Source: Xestospongia bergquistia (taxonomy: Eukaryota > Porifera > Demospongiae > Haplosclerida > Petrosiidae). Taken from it: a stretch of DNA of 64,000 nt. The stretch is from assembly GCA_963965975.1 (NCBI GenBank), contig OZ014415.1:1803001-1867000 (forward strand). The letters are read 5' to 3'. The notes beneath the pieces were generated by a model. It was not told the origin of the DNA. It did not search any database and saw only the letters and a list, made by a program, of their open reading frames with translations. A program made the translations under genes and the position numbers. Shown here piece by piece: positions 1-13,250 of the stretch (positions are counted from its first letter, which is position 1; each line of letters opens with the position of its first letter).

Positions 1-3000
1 TAACACAAACTATTTACTAAAAGTTGTCAGTTGTAATATAGTAGGCTGTGGACCAACAACTCAGTATGTCTCATTTACAACAATTACACAAGGTAAGAAC
101 AATAAAGGATATTATTATATATATCCTAATATAATTATAATTGTTTTACATTGACTATTGTAGAGTATGTCATAGTTTTATTACAGACTATTTTGTCTAT
201 ATGTCCCTTTATAAGTATGACGTTCAAACGAGTCATAAATACTATGTAGATAAGCCCATTAGTATAATTTTTGTTTTGAAATGAGTTTTATAAGTTTAAT
301 TTAGCATGTATAATATATAAATATAATATGTATGTGTGTGTATGTTAATGGAGTGTAAGGAGTGTATGTATTAGATATCATTGTTGCTTAGATTTAAAAC
401 TAGTAATCAAACTGAATTAACTAAACACATTAATTGAAGAGGAAAACATTCATTATGACAAAATGATCCTCTTTGCTTCAATTTTGATTACTGTTTGTTT
501 ATATTTTAGCAATGGCCAAATTAAGAAATGTCTACATACCTTTTACGCTCATCAACTCCTCATCAATATTCATTAGTTGGGAACTTCCTCCTTTGGCGAT
601 CAATTCAGTTGGTAAAAAACCAACTATTGGGAATTTTGAAGTGTCTTATAGAGCTATTAGAACTGTTGTTACAGAAACAAAATCAATTAATTCAAATCAG
701 TTTAATATAACTATTATTGATCTGAAACCAGATACTGAATATGAAGTTGTTGTAGGAGTTAAGTATGAAGATCCCCCCAATTTTTCTGGAGAAAATGTAA
801 CATTTCCAAGTATTAGAACAAGACCACAAAGTAAGTTATTAGTTCAAAGAAACTTTAAATGAATACTATAAGCTATTATATACCATAGCTATCACATATG
901 TATTTCAAACTTTTTGTCTTTAAATTTCATTTTTTTATTAAATCTTTCTTTACACAGACAATTTTCCTGACAAAAATACAAATATTGATATTGATGACAG
1001 ACAAAATCCTCGTGTGTTAGTCACATGGGATAAACTTAAGGAAGAGGATGGTGCAGAATATTTACAATCTTATAGTGTTATTGTTACTATTAAGGTAAGG
1101 GGGTCAAATGGAAACATACAAAAAAGACAAATTAATGAAAAAAAGAGAACTTTTGATGTGGATAAAACTAGAAACACATTTCAATATAACGACACTGAAC
1201 CATTTATGTCATATACATTTCAAGTGAATGCAAAATTGTTGGTAAATGGAGAAGAACGAATAGTACCTATTACACAACCTAATACTGTTGTATCAGGAGA
1301 AGCAGGTAAACATTTTTCTATATACTAATATAAACGTAATGTATGGACAATTATATATGTAGTATTAAAATACTTCTAATATTTTAAAGCATCTACATTA
1401 AGGGACTATAAGAATAACATTGATGACTCGTTTTGATTTTCATTTGTAGCTCCTGCTACTCCTCGAAATCTAAAAGCAACTGAAACCAACTTCACTGTCA
1501 TTGAATTGAGTTGGGAAAGACCTAGTCCTTCCAATGGAATTATTACCAATTATACAGTATGTAAACAACTATGCCACTTTTAACCACACATAGTTAAGCA
1601 CATACATAATCAATATAATATATTACACATATTGATTTATTAAGCTACCATTGATATTATTTTACTACTACTTTTTTCAAGATATATTGGGGTTTTAGTT
1701 GTCAACAAAAGAGAGTAATTGTGTTAACTTCTCAAATGTTATCATATCGATTTACTTCACTTACTGGAGATATGTCATATTCATTCTCAATCAGAGCAGC
1801 TACTAATGGAGGAATAGGAGAGTATAATAACATAACAGTCACTACTCATGCAGGGGGTAAAAATCAGTAGAGTTATGGCTATAATATAATTATTATATAA
1901 TAGATTTCAACTTGCCTTATGATAATTATATATGTGTTGAAAATATATTTAATTTTTTTTGTTGGATTTATCTGTGTTTAAGTTCACATTTTTGTTTAAT
2001 TTCTTAGTTGCTCCAGTACATAGACCCAAAATTGTTGCAATTGATGGCAGAACAGATCAATTTAATGTTATTATTGGTAATTTTTCAACTCAATATGGAC
2101 CTCTTGGGTGAGATACTTACACTTCACAACGCTTGGCACACTTCTCACTACTTCTCTAAGTTAACATTTTTCACTATATATTTGTAATTAAACCTCATTT
2201 TCATGTTTTCTTGGTAGACCTTTGAGTGACAATTGAAGTTGTAAAAATAATTTGAAACAGCTATCTCTTTTTCTTTTTCAGCATTTATAAACTGATTGTA
2301 GTTACTAACAACAATGAAGGTCCATTTCCTGATACAACTCTATATCCATACTCTGACAACAGATGGAAGTCACTGGGATACTATGTTACCAGTCTATTTC
2401 ATGCTAACAATGATGATATGACATATACTGTAGGCAATAGAGAAAGCCAAATATATCTTGGTGTAACTTATTATAACTCTCCACTCTCTACTGATGTTAA
2501 CTATTGTGTATTTATTCGTGTGTATTCATCAGCTGCTAACCCAGTAAGTCAAATGTCATAGATTGATGTTTGAAATCAAATTATTGAGTTTAAAATTTGT
2601 GTTAAAAATAAATTGATATTTTATCATGATTAATAGGAGCAGCCATATCAAGATAGTCCTTTAAGCCAATCATTTGGTAAGCATTCACTCAGGGATGATA
2701 ATCTCTATAAGTGTTCAATAATTTAAATTTTAGAAACTATATACAATAAATGGCAAAAATTTTTCTCTAGTTTTCTAGCCATTCCTTCATTTTATAATAC
2801 CACAATACATTGTCTTGTTATATTTTTAAGTGTCTATATCATTTTAATAAAAGATAGGCCAATGTGATTTTGCTATAATAAAAAATTGGTTCATTAAATT
2901 AACATGAAAATTGTTGAGTATATGTTAGCAAACATTAACATCAATATTGCAGAAGATGTCATCATAGTGTTTCATGTAATTACTAGGAGACTGGAAGTAA

Positions 3001-4071
3001 GGTATAGATTGCGTGGGTTCACGTCAAATTGTTAGTAAAATAAATTTTATATAGAAATAGTTAATTTTAAAATAAATTACAAACAGGTTTTCACTGTGTA
3101 AGATTGTCTATTAATGTTTTATTTATATGCTTAATTGTTCTATCTCCAGTGCTTTCATCTGTATCTGATTTGAATAATGGACTGTATATTGTAATTGGTA
3201 TAGTAATGGCAGCAACTATTTGTTTATCTTGCAATATCTTACTTATACTGATTATCATGATTGTGTGTGTTAAGAATTCTAAAAAGAACAAATTAAATAC
3301 TGAGCTGAGATCACAGTAAGCTACTAAAAATGTTAATAGTATTTTAAATTTATTATTCTATGCAGGCAAAACACTGATATGGATATTGTCATGACAGTCA
3401 GTCCAAGTTATGTTGTAGTAGATAAATCAACTAAATTGTTAGTTGACTATAATCAGTTATCATTAATTATACTAATATACTCTATTTATATTTAGTGATG
3501 ATGACCCATTATATGAGACAGTAACAAGTGACAAGATACCTCCTCCAAGTTGTGAAAAAGTAGTGTTAGTTGACTGCTAGTAGTTGTAAATGATATAAAT
3601 AATTATAATTATATCTTATAGAAATGAAGTCCCAATATATGATATTTTGCCAGATGAAGAACATGACATACCTGTGGTCAATGCTGATTATGAGATACCA
3701 GTAGTTACTACTGATATACCAGTGACTCCATGTCCAGCTTATGCTACTACAACATTCACTGAGACAGAAGTGTTACCAGTAGGTACCACTTTATGTAGAT
3801 ACAAAGGAGATGTTGATACTAGTCTGGAATCTATTGTTGTTATTACACCAACTACAGAGTTAGTTAATAGTTAATGTTAATAGTACAACATAGTCAGTGA
3901 TATTATACTTATAGAAGTGTTCCTGTGGAGGCACTATATGAAATCATTTTAGATGAGTCTCAAGCAATAGCAGATTATGAGATACCAGCAGTTACTACTG
4001 ATATACCAGTGACTCCATGTCCAGCTTATACTACTACAACATTCACTGAGACAGAATTGAAGATGGACTAA
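1..4071 (+). CDS. FN3-repeat transmembrane receptor-like protein, 3' part (5' end outside window)
   Basis: Spliced gene, cut by the left window edge. Exons: 1-92, 510-830, 958-1305, 1450-1556, 1682-1856, 2008-2107, 2282-2543, 2637-2676, 3150-3315, 3366-3437, 3496-3564, 3622-3858, 3915-4071 (TAA). The first exon is the end of an FN3 domain (tyrosine-corner-like strand, then GCGP). Four more FN3 domains follow, two on single exons and two split by an intron. A linker exon leads to a TM helix (about 3200-3260) followed by a Lys/Asn-rich stop-transfer stretch. The cytoplasmic tail has Tyr motifs LYETV, IYDIL, ADYEIP, LYEII and ADYEIP, plus Thr/Pro-rich repeats (TPCPAY, TTTFTETE). FN3 module borders are phase 1. 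The TM and tail exons match those at 11353-11987 and 39890-40593, so this is a sister of the Calx-beta receptors downstream. Ligand unknown; the signalling role is inferred from the tail. The exact donor at 3564 is uncertain by one or two bases. Confidence 0.85.
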
Positions 4072-7000
4072 CTGAGTAAATGCCATGTGCATAACTATAG
4101 AAAAATTTAACTGTATTAAGATAATTGTCACTGTGACTAAATACTTTATTTTTAGTATAAATTTTATTTAGTGGTGAATCTTTCCAATAATACATAGAAA
4201 TTAAACAATTGTCATTAATTTATTATCTGGTAGATATTGGCATTGTTTCTAACGAAACTCAGAATAGCTATAAATATCTTCCCTTCAAATATATTAAAAT
4301 TGTCACTGTATACAATTGTTTAGTGCCACAAATACTAGTTTTGTTGAGAACTACTTGTAACTGTACTGGTCAGAAGGATAGATTGGTTGGTATCATGAAC
4401 GTCCCTAAGACATTGCAAATAACCAGGAAGACTGGCTGTTGTCTCCTTTTGCAAAATACATTGCCAATGCAGTGAGGAAAGACAGCATGCCAGGATTATT
4501 TATTTGCTCCACATATAATTGTGGCTACATCTGCCATACTATATGTGACCTATATCACTTCTTTGCAACAATCCCATCTTCAAGATATGTTGGTTGTAAT
4601 ATCTGAATAAGTTTTAAATGAAGGAGATATAGGTTTAACATTCTAAATTTCATAGTGTGATCTTTGGGGATCTAATAAAACTCCCATAGAAGAAGTAGAC
4701 ATCTTGATGTTACTGTATCTGTTTCAATAGCTATCATATATTGGACAACAAAAAACTCAGCTTAAGGAATTTTCTTTACTTATATTTAATTGGTGCCCGA
4801 TTCGGATCTCAATTCAAATTTCTACTATTGCTTAAATGTCTATGCTTTTTATATAACAAGCCTTCATAAGGCAAAGAATCTGTGTGCTTGGAAAGCTCAT
4901 AATCACATCCTATTCTATTCTACATCTTAAATTTCTCAACCAAATACATAACTCTAACATGCCATCACTTATGGACATGATTAGTCATACCTAAAATTTT
5001 AATTGTTCATCTTTACATCAATTACAAAGGATGATATTTTTATATCACACCTCTCAAACTCTCAAATTCATCTGATCATAAATTGCACATGTGCATTTCT
5101 CAGCAACACTCTAGTCTTCCTCTCATCACAAAACATGCAAATTCCTTATGTTGTAGAACTGTCTTTTCCTATTCCTATTTCCTTAGATTGCATATGCAAC
5201 TCTACAGCTGCAAAAATTGCACTCTATATACAGTACAACCAATCAGATATAAGTGGTTCCTGATGATCTTTAAAATACTACAGTTTCATCAAAAGAGCAG
5301 TATCATATGCCATGCATACTTAATGGTGGATTCCTTTTGGTTTCATGATTTAAATTCCATTGTGACATTATATTAATGTCGTCCCCAGTCAGCCATGTCC
5401 AACGGACGAATAATCGTCTGGCAAAGATTTTCTTGGCAGAGGAAGTTATGATTGTCATATGATAGGAAATTAAATGACGATCATAGTTATTGTTAATTAT
5501 TAATATTAAGCTAAAAAGCCTAACTACTAATATTCTTTATTAATGTGTCTATTTGGCGTCAACTATTTGCATTGTTATTGCATGTCTTTTCACAAGCAAA
5601 ATTTTGTAACAATTAGTCTACCAACTAACTCGAATTTTATCCATAAAACCATAAAATGATAAAATATTTATAAGTCATGTAAGACGTCATGGCATAGAAC
5701 AATGGTTTGATCAAGCATTCTTTCTTAGCTGCTAAGAAGATGACTCATGCCAGACGATTTTTTGCCCGTGAGTATGGGGACTGGGCACGAGACTATTTTT
5801 CACATATTACACAATTTTCGTCTATCCTATATTTCCTTCCGTCTAGTATTAATCTTTATCATATATGTTAGCGTAGAGTTTTTCCTCTATAGAAGAGGCA
5901 AGAACGAAGAAGAAGAAGTTAAGGGAAAGTTCAAGAAAATTGTTAAACCTGTAGACTTAAAAGTTAATTAGAGGTTAGTACACAACTGAATATGATGATG
6001 ATCTGTTTAAATTAAATATAAATATATATATTTTATTATATCATGTTCTTATTAACTGTAGCTGTATATGTTCAATGGTCATTGTTTTCAGCTTATAATG
6101 GCTCAAAAAGACTTATTAATAATATGTATTAATGTGATTAATATAATATTATTATACTTAACAAAAATGAATACATATTGCTTAAAATAGATTAGTTGAT
6201 TTAACTGATTTTTAGTCATTTCAATTGCATACATCCATGATGCTACATTGGAAAGACTAACAATATATATCACTGTACAAATCGATCGGTTGATTAACCA
6301 ATTTGTGGTCATTCTCATTGCATATAGTATATGATGTGATACTGTAAAGACCACATTCTGCTCTTTACTATAATACACTAATGATAAGTAATTCAATTGA
6401 TTAACACTTATTAGAATCTATCTCATTTGACGATAGTCACTTTAATCTGTATGCCTGCACAATGTAGTGTATTACATTCTTATGATTAATTTTCACTGGT
6501 GACAAGGTAGGGTAGGACATATGTTCCTCTCTCTTAAAGAGGAATCTGTTGCCTATTACTGTTTATGTTATAACTAGTACAAATGTCTCTCTTTACTACT
6601 TCTCAGACACTTATATGTACAAATTCAAAACAAAGTCACAATTGTTTAGTTAAAACAGCCAATCCATTTTTACTCTACATGTGACATATATATATACACA
6701 GGTTTTATCAAAGGAATTCTACAGTTTGTGGACTTAAACAAATTAATTCTATTTATAAAATAACATATATGTAATATTGATCCATGTTCATACTTATGAT
6801 ACGAAAATGACACAGCAAAGTTACAACTCATGCAAATAATTTGGCAACAACTCTCCTCACACACAGGCTCAGTAACATCCAAGAATTTTTTGTGTATCTA
6901 ATGAGATGTTAAACAGAATTTTCATTGATTTAGTTACATAGACTGACTACAGACGGTTATCAGTTTATTTTAGTAATGACAATTTGTAATGTTTACTAAT

Positions 7001-7777
7001 TTCAGTTTTTATTATTTATATTGTTAACAACTGTGGATTGGTTAGATCAACCAATTTGTTTTTACAGGGATATATACATTTATAAAGTAAACATTGAGAT
7101 GAATTGTAAGATCTTTAAAAACATTAGTGTGTTTATTGTGTAATAAATATTTGCATCATTAAATTTATTTATTAAGACAAGTAAACATCTCCCAATATCA
7201 CTAAATAAACATATAAATAGAAACATATGACATATAAATGTAAAATGATTGTTTGATCTACAAAATCCACTGTCATTTAATTAATACAGTTACAATTAAT
7301 AAAGAACGAGAGTAGTAATCATAAAATGCTGTGATTCCTAAATAATAGTCATATTTTTAATGATCAGAGAAATGACAATTCTGTTTAATAGTTAATAGTT
7401 TGATGTTTAATAGAAATAAATATATCCTGTAAGATCTGTCAATATGTATTCCACCATGGCTTAGCTACATCATTATGTGTAAGTGCAATCACTATATATG
7501 GAATTGATAGGATTTCACACACATTCCTTTTTGGAACTTGTTTGTTTAAGTATACGTACACAAACTGTGTAATTCTATAATAATTAATAATCAAAGAATA
7601 ATACTTTTCAATTTATTTGGACTGTTAATCAGTTGAATAACAATCTATTATACAGTGAACCTGTTTAACCTAACTCCTTATTATAATGTTATTATGTTTA
7701 TAATAAACATATAATACTGTAATAAAAGAACAATGTAAATAACAGAAAGTTACTACTTGTTAGTGTCACTCCTTGTA
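4072..7777. other. intergenic region with duplicated flank sequence
   Basis: No gene can be supported. About 4715-4840 is a decayed copy of the minus-strand fragment better preserved at 12735-13075. About 5290-5370 and 5880-5960 match sequences downstream of the other TM genes (33890-34110 and 40840-41010), ending in a GAAGAAGAAG stretch. About 6900-7015 is a conserved block also found at 13745-13860 and 43225-43350. Several 60-90 codon ORFs occur (for example 4209-4475, 5003-5263, 5747-5971). They lack splice context and are not conserved as reading frames in the other copies of these flanks, so I treat them as chance. Confidence 0.6.
6271..7067. mobile_element. possible foldback/MITE-like element
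   Basis: The left end CACTGTACAAATCGATCGG, followed by TTGATTAACC, is answered about 800 bp later by GGTTAGATCAACC and TTTTTACAG in inverted orientation. These ends resemble the termini of the clearer elements at 24594-25209 and 35075-35695. The interior has no coding capacity. The ends have diverged, so the limits are approximate. Confidence 0.35.
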
Positions 7778-7786
7778 TTTATAAAG
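7778..7786 (+). promoter_or_regulatory. TATA-like core promoter of the 7833 gene
   Basis: TTTATAAAG lies 46 bp before the ATG at 7833. The same box, followed by GRGAC and an 'acacatctac'-like stretch, sits at a similar distance before the starts at 16016, 25886, 28724, 36163 and 56489. That conservation suggests a shared core promoter. No transcript evidence is available here. Confidence 0.5.
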
Positions 7787-7832
7787 GGACTGACACATTT
7801 ACTAGCTATCTTGTGCAGTAACTGCAATCATC

Positions 7833-10800
7833 ATGCTCAGAGTTATAGTCATCTTCATGTTATTGGATTCTTACTGCAATGCTATTGTAGACATTGGCAA
7901 AAGAATCAGAGGTAATAATGGGACTTAATATACTTTATATATTGAACATTTCTTAGGTATTCCTATGAATGAATCACATGAAGGAAAATTTTTTTGTTTT
8001 GGTTTCATAAGAAACAAAGCAGATTCAGAACCAGGAGTAGGTCATAGAAATCTAGGAATCTTTATAACCACACGAAACTCAAATCCAGTTGGTTATCGGA
8101 TAAGATCTGGTAGTACTGGCTATACAAGGAATGGTACAGTCACAGCTGGAACAATTGTAAGAGAAGAATATATGACACCAAATGTACAAGAAGTAAATGC
8201 AGCAACAACTTCAGCTGGTATAATTGTGGAAACAATTAATTCAAGTCAAACAATTCAAGTGATGGGGTTTAGCGATTCTTTAAGTTCTAGTGATGGTTTT
8301 CTAGCTGTTCCAATAATACAATATAGATCAAATTTTACATATGGTTATGCTAGTCTAACTGCATCAGCTCGAACGTTTAACAGCATGGTAGCTGTAGTTG
8401 CTTGTGGTGACATAGCTCAAGATGATATTACATATACAACTGAAAATCCAATTTTTGCAAAAAGTTCTTTTGTAAAAAATCAATTTGTGTTTCAAAAGAC
8501 TTTTTTTTCAGCAGCAATGAGTGAATATAACACTCTTGGTTTACGAATGGCATCCCAATATGATTTTACAGGTTTTCAAGCTATCTCTAATAAACCAATT
8601 GGTTTCATGACTGGACATGAATGTGCAGAAATACAACTAGGTGAGCACACTTGTGACCATATCATTGAACAGATACCTCCATCTTATACATGGGGTTATA
8701 ACTTTTTTATGGCTCCATTTGAAGAAAGAATAGGTTATTTATTTAAGGTCTGGCCAAGATACAATGATACATCCTTCACAGTGTATTGCTCTGATGGAAC
8801 AAATTTTAAAAACTCAAACTTTTTATTTAATGAAATCAATGTAGACAACAGACAAAGATTTGAACTAAACAGTCAATCTTATTGTTATATCCAGTCTGAT
8901 CGACCATTACTTGTTATGCAGTATGGTTACTCACATGAACATGATAATAACATTCAGTTTGGTGATCCTAATATGGTTTTAGTAGCTCCTATTAGCCAAT
9001 TTTCGAACAAACATGTCTTTACTACTAATGTCAGTATGTATACTGGGCAAAATGATGATTTCACATCTCACTATATATCAGTGACTGTGTTAGCAATGTA
9101 CTTTGTTTCTAATGCCATATTATTAGATGGTACACCATTAGAACCTAATGTTACTAAATGGAGTATTATTAATTGCAGTCAAAATGATCCATGTGGTTAT
9201 GGTATTAGTAAGAGAGTTAACATTAGTACTCATACAGTTCAACATACAAACCCTAATGCTTCCATTAATGTTATTGTATATGGTTGGAGAATTGAAAAAG
9301 GATATGCCTATCCAGCTGGATATGGTATGAATCCTGTAGGAGGTGAGTGGTATATAAACATTTAACCTTCTCTATACTCTTTGAACACATAGAAACATTC
9401 TACTCACTTGTTGCACTTAATGAATCATCACTAGAAAATAGTGAAGGACCAATGATTGTTAGAGTATATCGATCAGGAGATGTCAGTCAATCATCAACTG
9501 TAAATTTAAGAACATTTACTACATGTAAGTTATGTTAAATGTTGTAGTGGATATTTGATTAACAGTGTTTTCTTTCCTTTCATGTTTATCTTCAGCTGGA
9601 GACAATGCAGCAACAAGTTAGTTTAAATGATAATATTATATAATTAGTTTAAAGTAATATCTAATTTAATAAGAAATGATGAACTACATTTGCTTTTTTC
9701 TACGTGACAGCAGAGTTAATCATTTCTTTAACATTTTGATATTTTAACATTTGTTAAAGAGATTGAACAGGCTATGTAAATTTAATATTTTTCTACAGTT
9801 GGACATAATGGTGACCTCATATCACAAACCCAGACAGTCTCCTTTATATCTGATCAGACATTTGTAGATGTCTCATTTGTGTTCATGGATGATACTACAC
9901 TTGAATCTGATGAGACATTTGGTGTTGAACTTATTCCAAGAAATGATCTGACTTTTGGTATACCATCCAGTATTATACTGACCATTATTGATGATGATGG
10001 TAAGTAATATTTTATTATCTTTACATTATTATTGTAAACACATGTAGGTATTGCAATTTTTTTTAATCCTATAATATACTCAGTTACTGAGGGAAATAAC
10101 AATATGACAGTTACACTGATAGCTCAAACTTCTGAAGCACTCCCCACATCATCTTCTATTAGAATAAGAGATCAACCCATAGGATTTGCTACAAGTAATA
10201 ATTTATCAATTTTACTGTATATGAATAGTTGGTTGTTTTCATAGGAAATGTAGATTATGCAGCATTTGATGAACTCATTGATCTTCAAGCTGGAGCTACT
10301 GGGTTCACATATAATGTCACTATCATATCAAACCCAGGTGCTGAATCAACTGAAATATTTAACATTATCATGTCTTTCATATCTGGAGGGACTCTGAGAG
10401 TTACTCAAGATATGGCAACAATTCAAATCTTAGATGATGATGGTAAGAAGTTTTTGATTATCTCAACATTGCTAGTATTTAAATAATGCAACAATATGTC
10501 ACTGCTAGTTGATAAATATGATTAATTATTTGTACCACATGTACTATTTTGTATTTTAATAATATTTACACTTCCTATCTCTTTTGCTTAAATTTTTAAA
10601 TGAAAGTTTTATGACAAGGAGGCCCTGTAGAACACAATAAGAAAGTTGTAATCATATGTAATTCAATACATTATAGCTAGACTTACAGTTGCTAGTGTAT
10701 CAGTCATACAATAATAATCCCAGATCACATTTTAAGCTGAGCACCAATACAGGAAATAAACTGTAGTTAATGACAGGAAGAGACGTTAATATAGGATACT

Positions 10801-11987
10801 GTTTATAATCAATACTATTCTTATTTACGTCCATTGTTCCCTTATTGTCAATTATTCATAAAGAAAATGGCTTCTCCAAGAATATCTCTTGATAGTAAAC
10901 TGCTGAAATGAATATTTTTGTTTCTGAAGGACTCAAAACGAGACCTACAAAAGGCCATAATTTGTAGTCAAGTGCCTTTGAATAGACAGTCTGGGCTATT
11001 CTTACATAGGTTCTACTATACTACATGCTGAATACTTAATTAAAAAAGATTTTAATATACTTATAGCCATCTTATGATTATTTAGACTCTTTGTGGGAAG
11101 GTCACTGTATACTAAGTGTAATTGAAACTATTGAGTGCTATGATTATGCAAAGCAAAGTGTTTAACCTGTCATCCTAGTGTTTCATACAGTGGATTACTA
11201 GGAGACTGGAAGTAGGTATAAATTTGTATGGTCTCACATCAAATTTTTAGTAAAATAATTTTATATAGAGATGGTTTATTTTATAATAAAAAGTATGGAC
11301 ACTTTTCATTTCAGAATTAATATTTTTATTGATGTGCTTGTTCTCTTTCTAGTACTTTCATCTGACTCTGATTTGTATAATGGACTGTATTTTATAATTG
11401 GAGTAGTAATGACAACAGTTGTTTGTTTATCTTGCAATATCTTACTTATACTGATTATCATGATTGTGTGTGTTAAGAATTATAAAAAGAATAAATTAAT
11501 TGCTGAACTGAGATCACAGTAAGCTATCAAAACTTTGATAATGTCTAAAATATATTATTCCATATCAGACAAACCACTAACATGGATGTTGTCATGGCTG
11601 TCAGTCCGAATTATGTTGTAGTACATAATTCAACTAAAAAGTTAGTTTAATTATCATTAATTGTACTAGTATGCTCTATTTATATTTTAGTGATGAAGAG
11701 CCATTTTCTGAGACATTAACAAGTGGTGAAGTACTTCCTCCAAGAATAAAAAAACGGTGTTAGTTGACTGCTAGTAGTTTTGACTAATATAAATAATTAT
11801 GATTGTATCTTATAGAAATGAAGTCCCAATAAATAATATTTTACCAGATGAAGAATCTGACACACTTTGGGTCAATGCTGATTATGAGATACCAGTAGTT
11901 ACTACTGGTATACCAAGGAGCCCATGTCCAGTTGATGAGACTAAAACATTCACTGAGACAGAAGTGAAGATGAAACAACTAAATTAA
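7833..11987 (+). CDS. IgGFc-binding N-terminal / Calx-beta x2 transmembrane receptor (complete)
   Basis: Exons 7833-7911, 7957-9342, 9393-9524, 9596-9616, 9799-9999, 10048-10194, 10245-10442, 11353-11518, 11569-11640, 11691-11756, 11816-11987. They sum to 2640 nt (879 aa plus stop), which supports the model. The protein starts with a signal peptide (MLRVIVIFMLLDSYCNA). An IgGFc-binding-protein N-terminal module (PF17517 type) of about 462 aa follows, recognised by SSDGFLAVP, GFMTGHECAE, CDHIIEQIPPSYTWGYNFF, LLVMQYG, DPNMVLVAP and NVIVYGW. Next are two Calx-beta domains (ending TIIDDDG and ILDDDG), a TM helix and a tail with ADYEIPVVTT and SPCP repeats. This tail is shorter than that of the 1-4071 gene and lacks its IYDIL tyrosine (INNIL here). 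The long exon ends at the GTGAGT donor at 9343; the frame reads on into the intron for a few codons to a stop. Type I membrane protein; binding partner unknown. Confidence 0.88.
10443..11352 (+). other. long conserved intron before the TM exon
   Basis: This 0.9-kb intron holds no exon that I can support. Much of it is alignable with the matching intron of the pseudogene at 38791-39889, for example 'ggcttctccaagaatat' against 'agcttctccaagagtag', and a shared 'gaaataaactgtag'-like stretch. A segment just before the acceptor ('ggagactggaagta...ggtataaatt') is also present before the TM exon of the first gene at about 2986-3060. Such conservation may be only recent duplication. Confidence 0.5.
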
Positions 11988-12734
11988 TGTCATGTACATT
12001 TTCTGCAATAATTATAAAAACTATTAATAGTACTAAGAGTAGAAAATTACCACTGTGATTACGTTTTTAATTTTTGATATAAAATTTGAAATTTGCCAAA
12101 AACTCATAGAAATTAAAGTATGGTCAATATATTAATTTAATATCTGGTAGGCTTTAGCATCATGTCTGACAAGTTTGGAATAATTACAGACATGAACACT
12201 TTCCTTTCAAAAATGTAAAAATTGTCACTTTAAGTAAATTCTTCACTTTTTGGCAGAAAATTAATTCATCAAAACTTGCCGCCAATAATGTAAGGAATTA
12301 AACAATGGTTATTGATTATTTTTAGACAATTTATGAATAATTCTCTTTGAAGTTGATTAATAATCTATTTATAGAGTACAAATTATTTATAAACATGTGG
12401 TATCTGTTTACACAATAGATACCTCAGGTTTCTTATTAACATCAAATAGAATTTAGAATTCTGTTTCACTCTTGCATGCTCTTTTTTCTTGAGCCTATTG
12501 TCTAACCTATATATCTGTAGGTTATGGCATTGCTTGCAACAAAATTGAAATTACAATTTTACAAAGCAGTAAGCTTTACTCTTAAAATTATAATTACTAA
12601 CAATCAGAGGGTCATTGGTAAGATAACTGTTGCTATGGTAATATATACACATATATTGTTGCTACTGTAATATTGTTATCATAGTTATCATGGTAACCTC
12701 TGCTAAACACCCAGGTGTCACTCTATCTGTTTTC

Positions 12735-13075
12735 ATAGTTATCATAGATAGAACCACCAAAAAGCGTTTATCTCGATCTTTTGGCCCTGAATTCAGTTGG
12801 TGCTTGATTTGGATGTCTCCGTCTCTCCACTTGTCTACATCAATACAAGCATATGCATCACCACTGTTAACATATGGCTTTGAGTTCATGTCTATTCTCA
12901 ACATAATACTTGCTATTCCCTACTGAGCCTTCTCAAGCTCCCTGACCCTTCTGTTGAATACCAGTTCTAGCTCTCTTCCTCTCAAATTTAAAATTTCCTC
13001 ATTTTCAGCAACAATTCCAATAATAGTAACTGTTACAGTAATGTTTAGGAATATGATAAAGAAAAAAATAAAATA
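12735..13075 (-). pseudogene. decayed fragment: TM segment, coiled coil and unknown domain
   Basis: On the minus strand one frame reads a hydrophobic stretch (about 13072-13010), a charged helix-like segment with heptad character (ENEEILNLRGRELELVFN, then RRVRELEKAQ), a stop (TAG at 12920-12922), and then in the same frame IMLRIDMNSKPYVNSGDAYA and CIDVDKWRDGDIQIKH. The composition looks like real protein, not a chance ORF. I do not recognise the family. Diverged copies of the same DNA occur near 4715-4840 and 42050-42115, each worse preserved. It may be the last exons of a broken gene that travelled with the receptor duplications. Confidence 0.45.
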
Positions 13076-13250
13076 AAGATCCAAATAATTTACTTGGAGA
13101 GTGAGAGGCTACCTTGCAATACTCAATCCACCTTATTCACAATTTATAGTGATAGTTCTTCTAAGTATTACATGTTTAATATGTGTACTTTATTATGATC
13201 AGGTTAGTAGTCTATTAAAATCTTTGACTGTTAGCTTGTCTGGTGTTAAA

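Noticed and set aside
2953-2996. Possible small exon before the TM exon of the first gene (AG...GTAAGG).
   Set aside because: The aligned stretch in the 7833 gene (about 11171-11213) contains an in-frame stop, and direct splicing from 2676 to 3150 keeps the frame without it.
9343-9365. Stop codon shortly after the IgGFc module (GEWYINI), suggesting a one-domain protein.
   Set aside because: A strong GTGAGT donor lies before it, and the next Calx-beta exon continues in phase in every copy. Intron retention could still give a short form.
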